Assembly: GCA_019423445.1 (NCBI GenBank)
Contig: JAHZBJ010000017.1
Span: 18,540 to 23,817 of the forward strand
Direction of reading: 5' to 3'
Origin: Oscillospiraceae bacterium
GTDB taxonomy: Bacteria > Bacillota > Clostridia > Oscillospirales > Ruminococcaceae
Length of the DNA: 5,278 nucleotides
Every line of letters starts with the position of its first letter. Position 1 is the stretch's first letter. This document shows positions 4,372-5,278 of the stretch, piece after piece. The position numbers and the translations under genes were made by a program. Below the pieces are notes generated by a model, which saw only the letters and a program-made list of their open reading frames with translations, did not search any database and was not told the origin of the DNA.

Positions 4372-4818
4372 ATGCACATCACCCTGGAATCGGACTATGC
4401 AGTCCGAATCGTCTATTGCCTCACCCAGAATAAAGTCCGCATGGACGCCAAACGGATCTCCGAGGAAACCGGCGTCACCCTCCGCTTTTCCCTGAAAATC
4501 CTGCGGAAACTGGTGGCAGACGGCCTGGTGCGTTCCTATAAAGGTACCAAAGGCGGCTATGAGCTGGGGCGTCCGGCGGAAGAAATCTCCCTTTGCGACG
4601 TCATCGAGACGGTGGAGGGGCCCTACGCCCTGGCCCGGTGCGTGGGGGAAGAGGATTACCCCTGCAACCGCAACGCCGCTTCCTGCGGCGCTTGCAAATT
4701 CCGCCAGATCTTTTCTGAGGTCTCGGATTTGGTGCGGGAACGTCTGGGCCAGGTAAAATTTTCTGATTTGGTAAAGGATGGGCAAGGTCCCGCCGCCGGT
4801 ACGTCCGAAACTCTCTAA
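4372..4818 (+). CDS. Rrf2-family transcription regulator, probably Fe-S binding
   Basis: A dimeric winged-helix regulator of the IscR/NsrR/CymR group, 148 residues. The N-terminal MHITLESDYAVRIVYCL (1-17) is the typical Rrf2 opening. The helix-turn-helix covers about 25-55 (DAKRISEETG, then FSLKILRKLVADGLV at 39-53) and the wing is YKGTKGGYEL (56-65). The cysteine region holds Cys90, Cys98, Cys105 and Cys108. Cys90-x7-Cys98 followed by Cys105 resembles the B. subtilis NsrR pattern; Asp8, a cluster ligand in some NsrR proteins, is also present. A [4Fe-4S] or [2Fe-2S] sensor of Fe-S status, nitric oxide or redox state is therefore likely, but the exact role is not settled. Other sensing roles are possible, and no cysteine-synthesis or Fe-S assembly genes lie nearby to decide. 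ATG 4372 follows AGGAGG by 5 nt. Confidence 0.9.
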   Translation: MHITLESDYAVRIVYCLTQNKVRMDAKRISEETGVTLRFSLKILRKLVADGLVRSYKGTKGGYELGRPAEEISLCDVIETVEGPYALARCVGEEDYPCNRNAASCGACKFRQIFSEVSDLVRERLGQVKFSDLVKDGQGPAAGTSETL

Positions 4819-4950
4819 ACGGTGTCAGACTGCCCCTCGGCAGCTCGGGCTGAAAACAAACCTGACCCGCCAAGAACAGGGGCCCGCCGCCGGCATTCAG
4901 TATAGACCGGCATCCAGGCAGCGTTCGGCCGTTACCCAACACAATAAAAA
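4819..4950. other. Non-coding stretch with a third Rrf2-type half-site
   Basis: No convincing gene is seen between the Rrf2 stop and the terminator. The stretch holds ATTCAGTATAG at 4895-4905, the exact reverse complement of 4320-4330 in the Rrf2 promoter. That element is flanked by two direct copies of CCGGCAT (4890-4896 and 4907-4913). A small GC hairpin (CTGCC 4830-4834 with GGCAG 4839-4843) follows the stop closely but has no T-run. Confidence 0.5.
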
Positions 4951-5000
4951 ACACGGTCCACAGACTTCCAAAAGGGAGTTTGCGGGCCGCGTTTTTATTT
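4945..5000. terminator. Bidirectional terminator between converging genes
   Basis: The arms 4951-4969 and 4974-4992 pair over 19 positions around an AAAA loop, with two or three mismatches depending on the strand and several G-U pairs. On the plus strand it is followed by TTTTTATTTT (4992-5001); on the minus strand by TTTTTTATTG. It can end both the Rrf2 transcript and the minus-strand gene, whose stop touches it. Confidence 0.85.
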
Positions 5001-5278
5001 TATGGAGTGATCTTTCCCTGGGAGAGAACCAACGGGTCGGAGCTCCAGTGGTAAAGGTAGAAGTAGTACTCCCCATCCTCCGGGGCAGAGAAGGTGTGGT
5101 TGATCTGGTTCACTTTCTCACGGAAGATCATAGTGGCCTCCCGGTCCCGGATATACCCCAGCTCCATGGTCCAAGTGTCCCAGCTGGGATCCGGGGCCCC
5201 GGCCTCCAGGGAGATCTCCAGGGCAACCTCCTCCCCCTTCTTCAGGGTCCAGGGCTCTCCATCGGGACGGGTGAGGAT
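5000..5278 (-). CDS. C-terminal part of an unrecognised protein
   Basis: The frame is open from the right edge of the window to TAA at 5002-5000, giving 92 residues of the C terminus; the start is outside. The visible part is rich in Glu, Asp and aromatic residues, with alternating hydrophobic stretches typical of beta strands: EEVALEISLE, WTMELGYI, NHTFSAPEDG, and EYYFYLYHWSSDPLVLS near the end. The APEDGEYYFYLYH segment resembles the last strands of a beta-sandwich such as GOLD-like or other accessory domains of secreted proteins and lipoproteins. No catalytic motif, membrane helix or sorting signal is visible. Codon use (GAG, CTG, GCC) agrees with the neighbouring genes, and the minus-strand terminator just after the stop supports a real gene. 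The function is unknown. Confidence 0.8.
   Translation of the reverse strand: MLTRPDGEPWTLKKGEEVALEISLEAGAPDPSWDTWTMELGYIRDREATMIFREKVNQINHTFSAPEDGEYYFYLYHWSSDPLVLSQGKITP

Noticed and set aside
4899..4904. Minus-strand -10 box (TATACT) pointing into the Rrf2 gene
   Set aside because: The position 17 nt upstream (CGAACG) is not a -35, and there is no gene downstream on that strand; a regulator half-site explains it better.
4601..4954. Open frame of 117 codons on the minus strand over the Rrf2 3' end
   Set aside because: It overlaps the Rrf2 gene antisense, is rich in Arg and Pro, and starts inside the terminator hairpin.

Overview
The window looks like chromosome of a spore-forming, GC-rich, largely anaerobic Firmicute. 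A gut Clostridia of the Oscillospiraceae type (Flavonifractor or Oscillibacter relatives) is my best guess. The reasons are a complete spoIIA sporulation operon, a peroxide-type Fur repressor next to rubrerythrin (an anaerobe's peroxide defence), strong AAGGAGG ribosome binding sites and sigma-A promoters of the TTGACA-17-TATAAT type. The genus is inference.

Layout: (1) 72-356 (+) encodes a small three-helix membrane protein of unknown function, closed by a strong terminator. (2) 495-1963 (-) is the spoIIAA-spoIIAB-sigF operon, convergent with gene 1. All three genes use non-ATG starts (GTG, GTG, TTG), each behind a good Shine-Dalgarno sequence, and SigF has an unusually short N terminus. (3) 1964-2160 is a palindrome-rich stretch holding the exoA terminator and the unrecognised spoIIA promoter region. 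(4) 2161-2916 (-) is exoA, an exonuclease III-type AP endonuclease. (5) 2953-3020 holds two clear divergent promoters, one for exoA and one for perR. (6) 3100-3498 (+) is perR and 3580-4119 (+) is rubrerythrin; they probably share transcripts, and rbr may have an extra promoter. A strong terminator follows. (7) 4166-4371 holds two copies of a 19-nt hairpin repeat exactly 70 nt apart, then a promoter with a perfect AT palindrome in its spacer and a 9-bp inverted repeat over its -10. (8) 4372-4818 (+) is an Rrf2-family regulator with a cysteine cluster suited to an Fe-S cluster. (9) 4819-4999 has no gene; it holds another copy of the Rrf2 half-site and a bidirectional terminator. (10) 5000-5278 (-) is the C-terminal 92 codons of an unrecognised protein that enters from the right edge.

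How they work together: SpoIIAB binds and inhibits SigF, and SpoIIAA frees SigF in the forespore. ExoA, PerR, rubrerythrin and the Rrf2 protein form a plausible oxidative-stress neighbourhood (DNA repair, peroxide sensing, peroxide reduction, Fe-S or redox sensing). That shared theme is inferred from gene functions and adjacency. I do not see a clearly new multi-gene system. The best leads are in the non-coding DNA around the Rrf2 gene and in the translation starts of the spoIIA operon.
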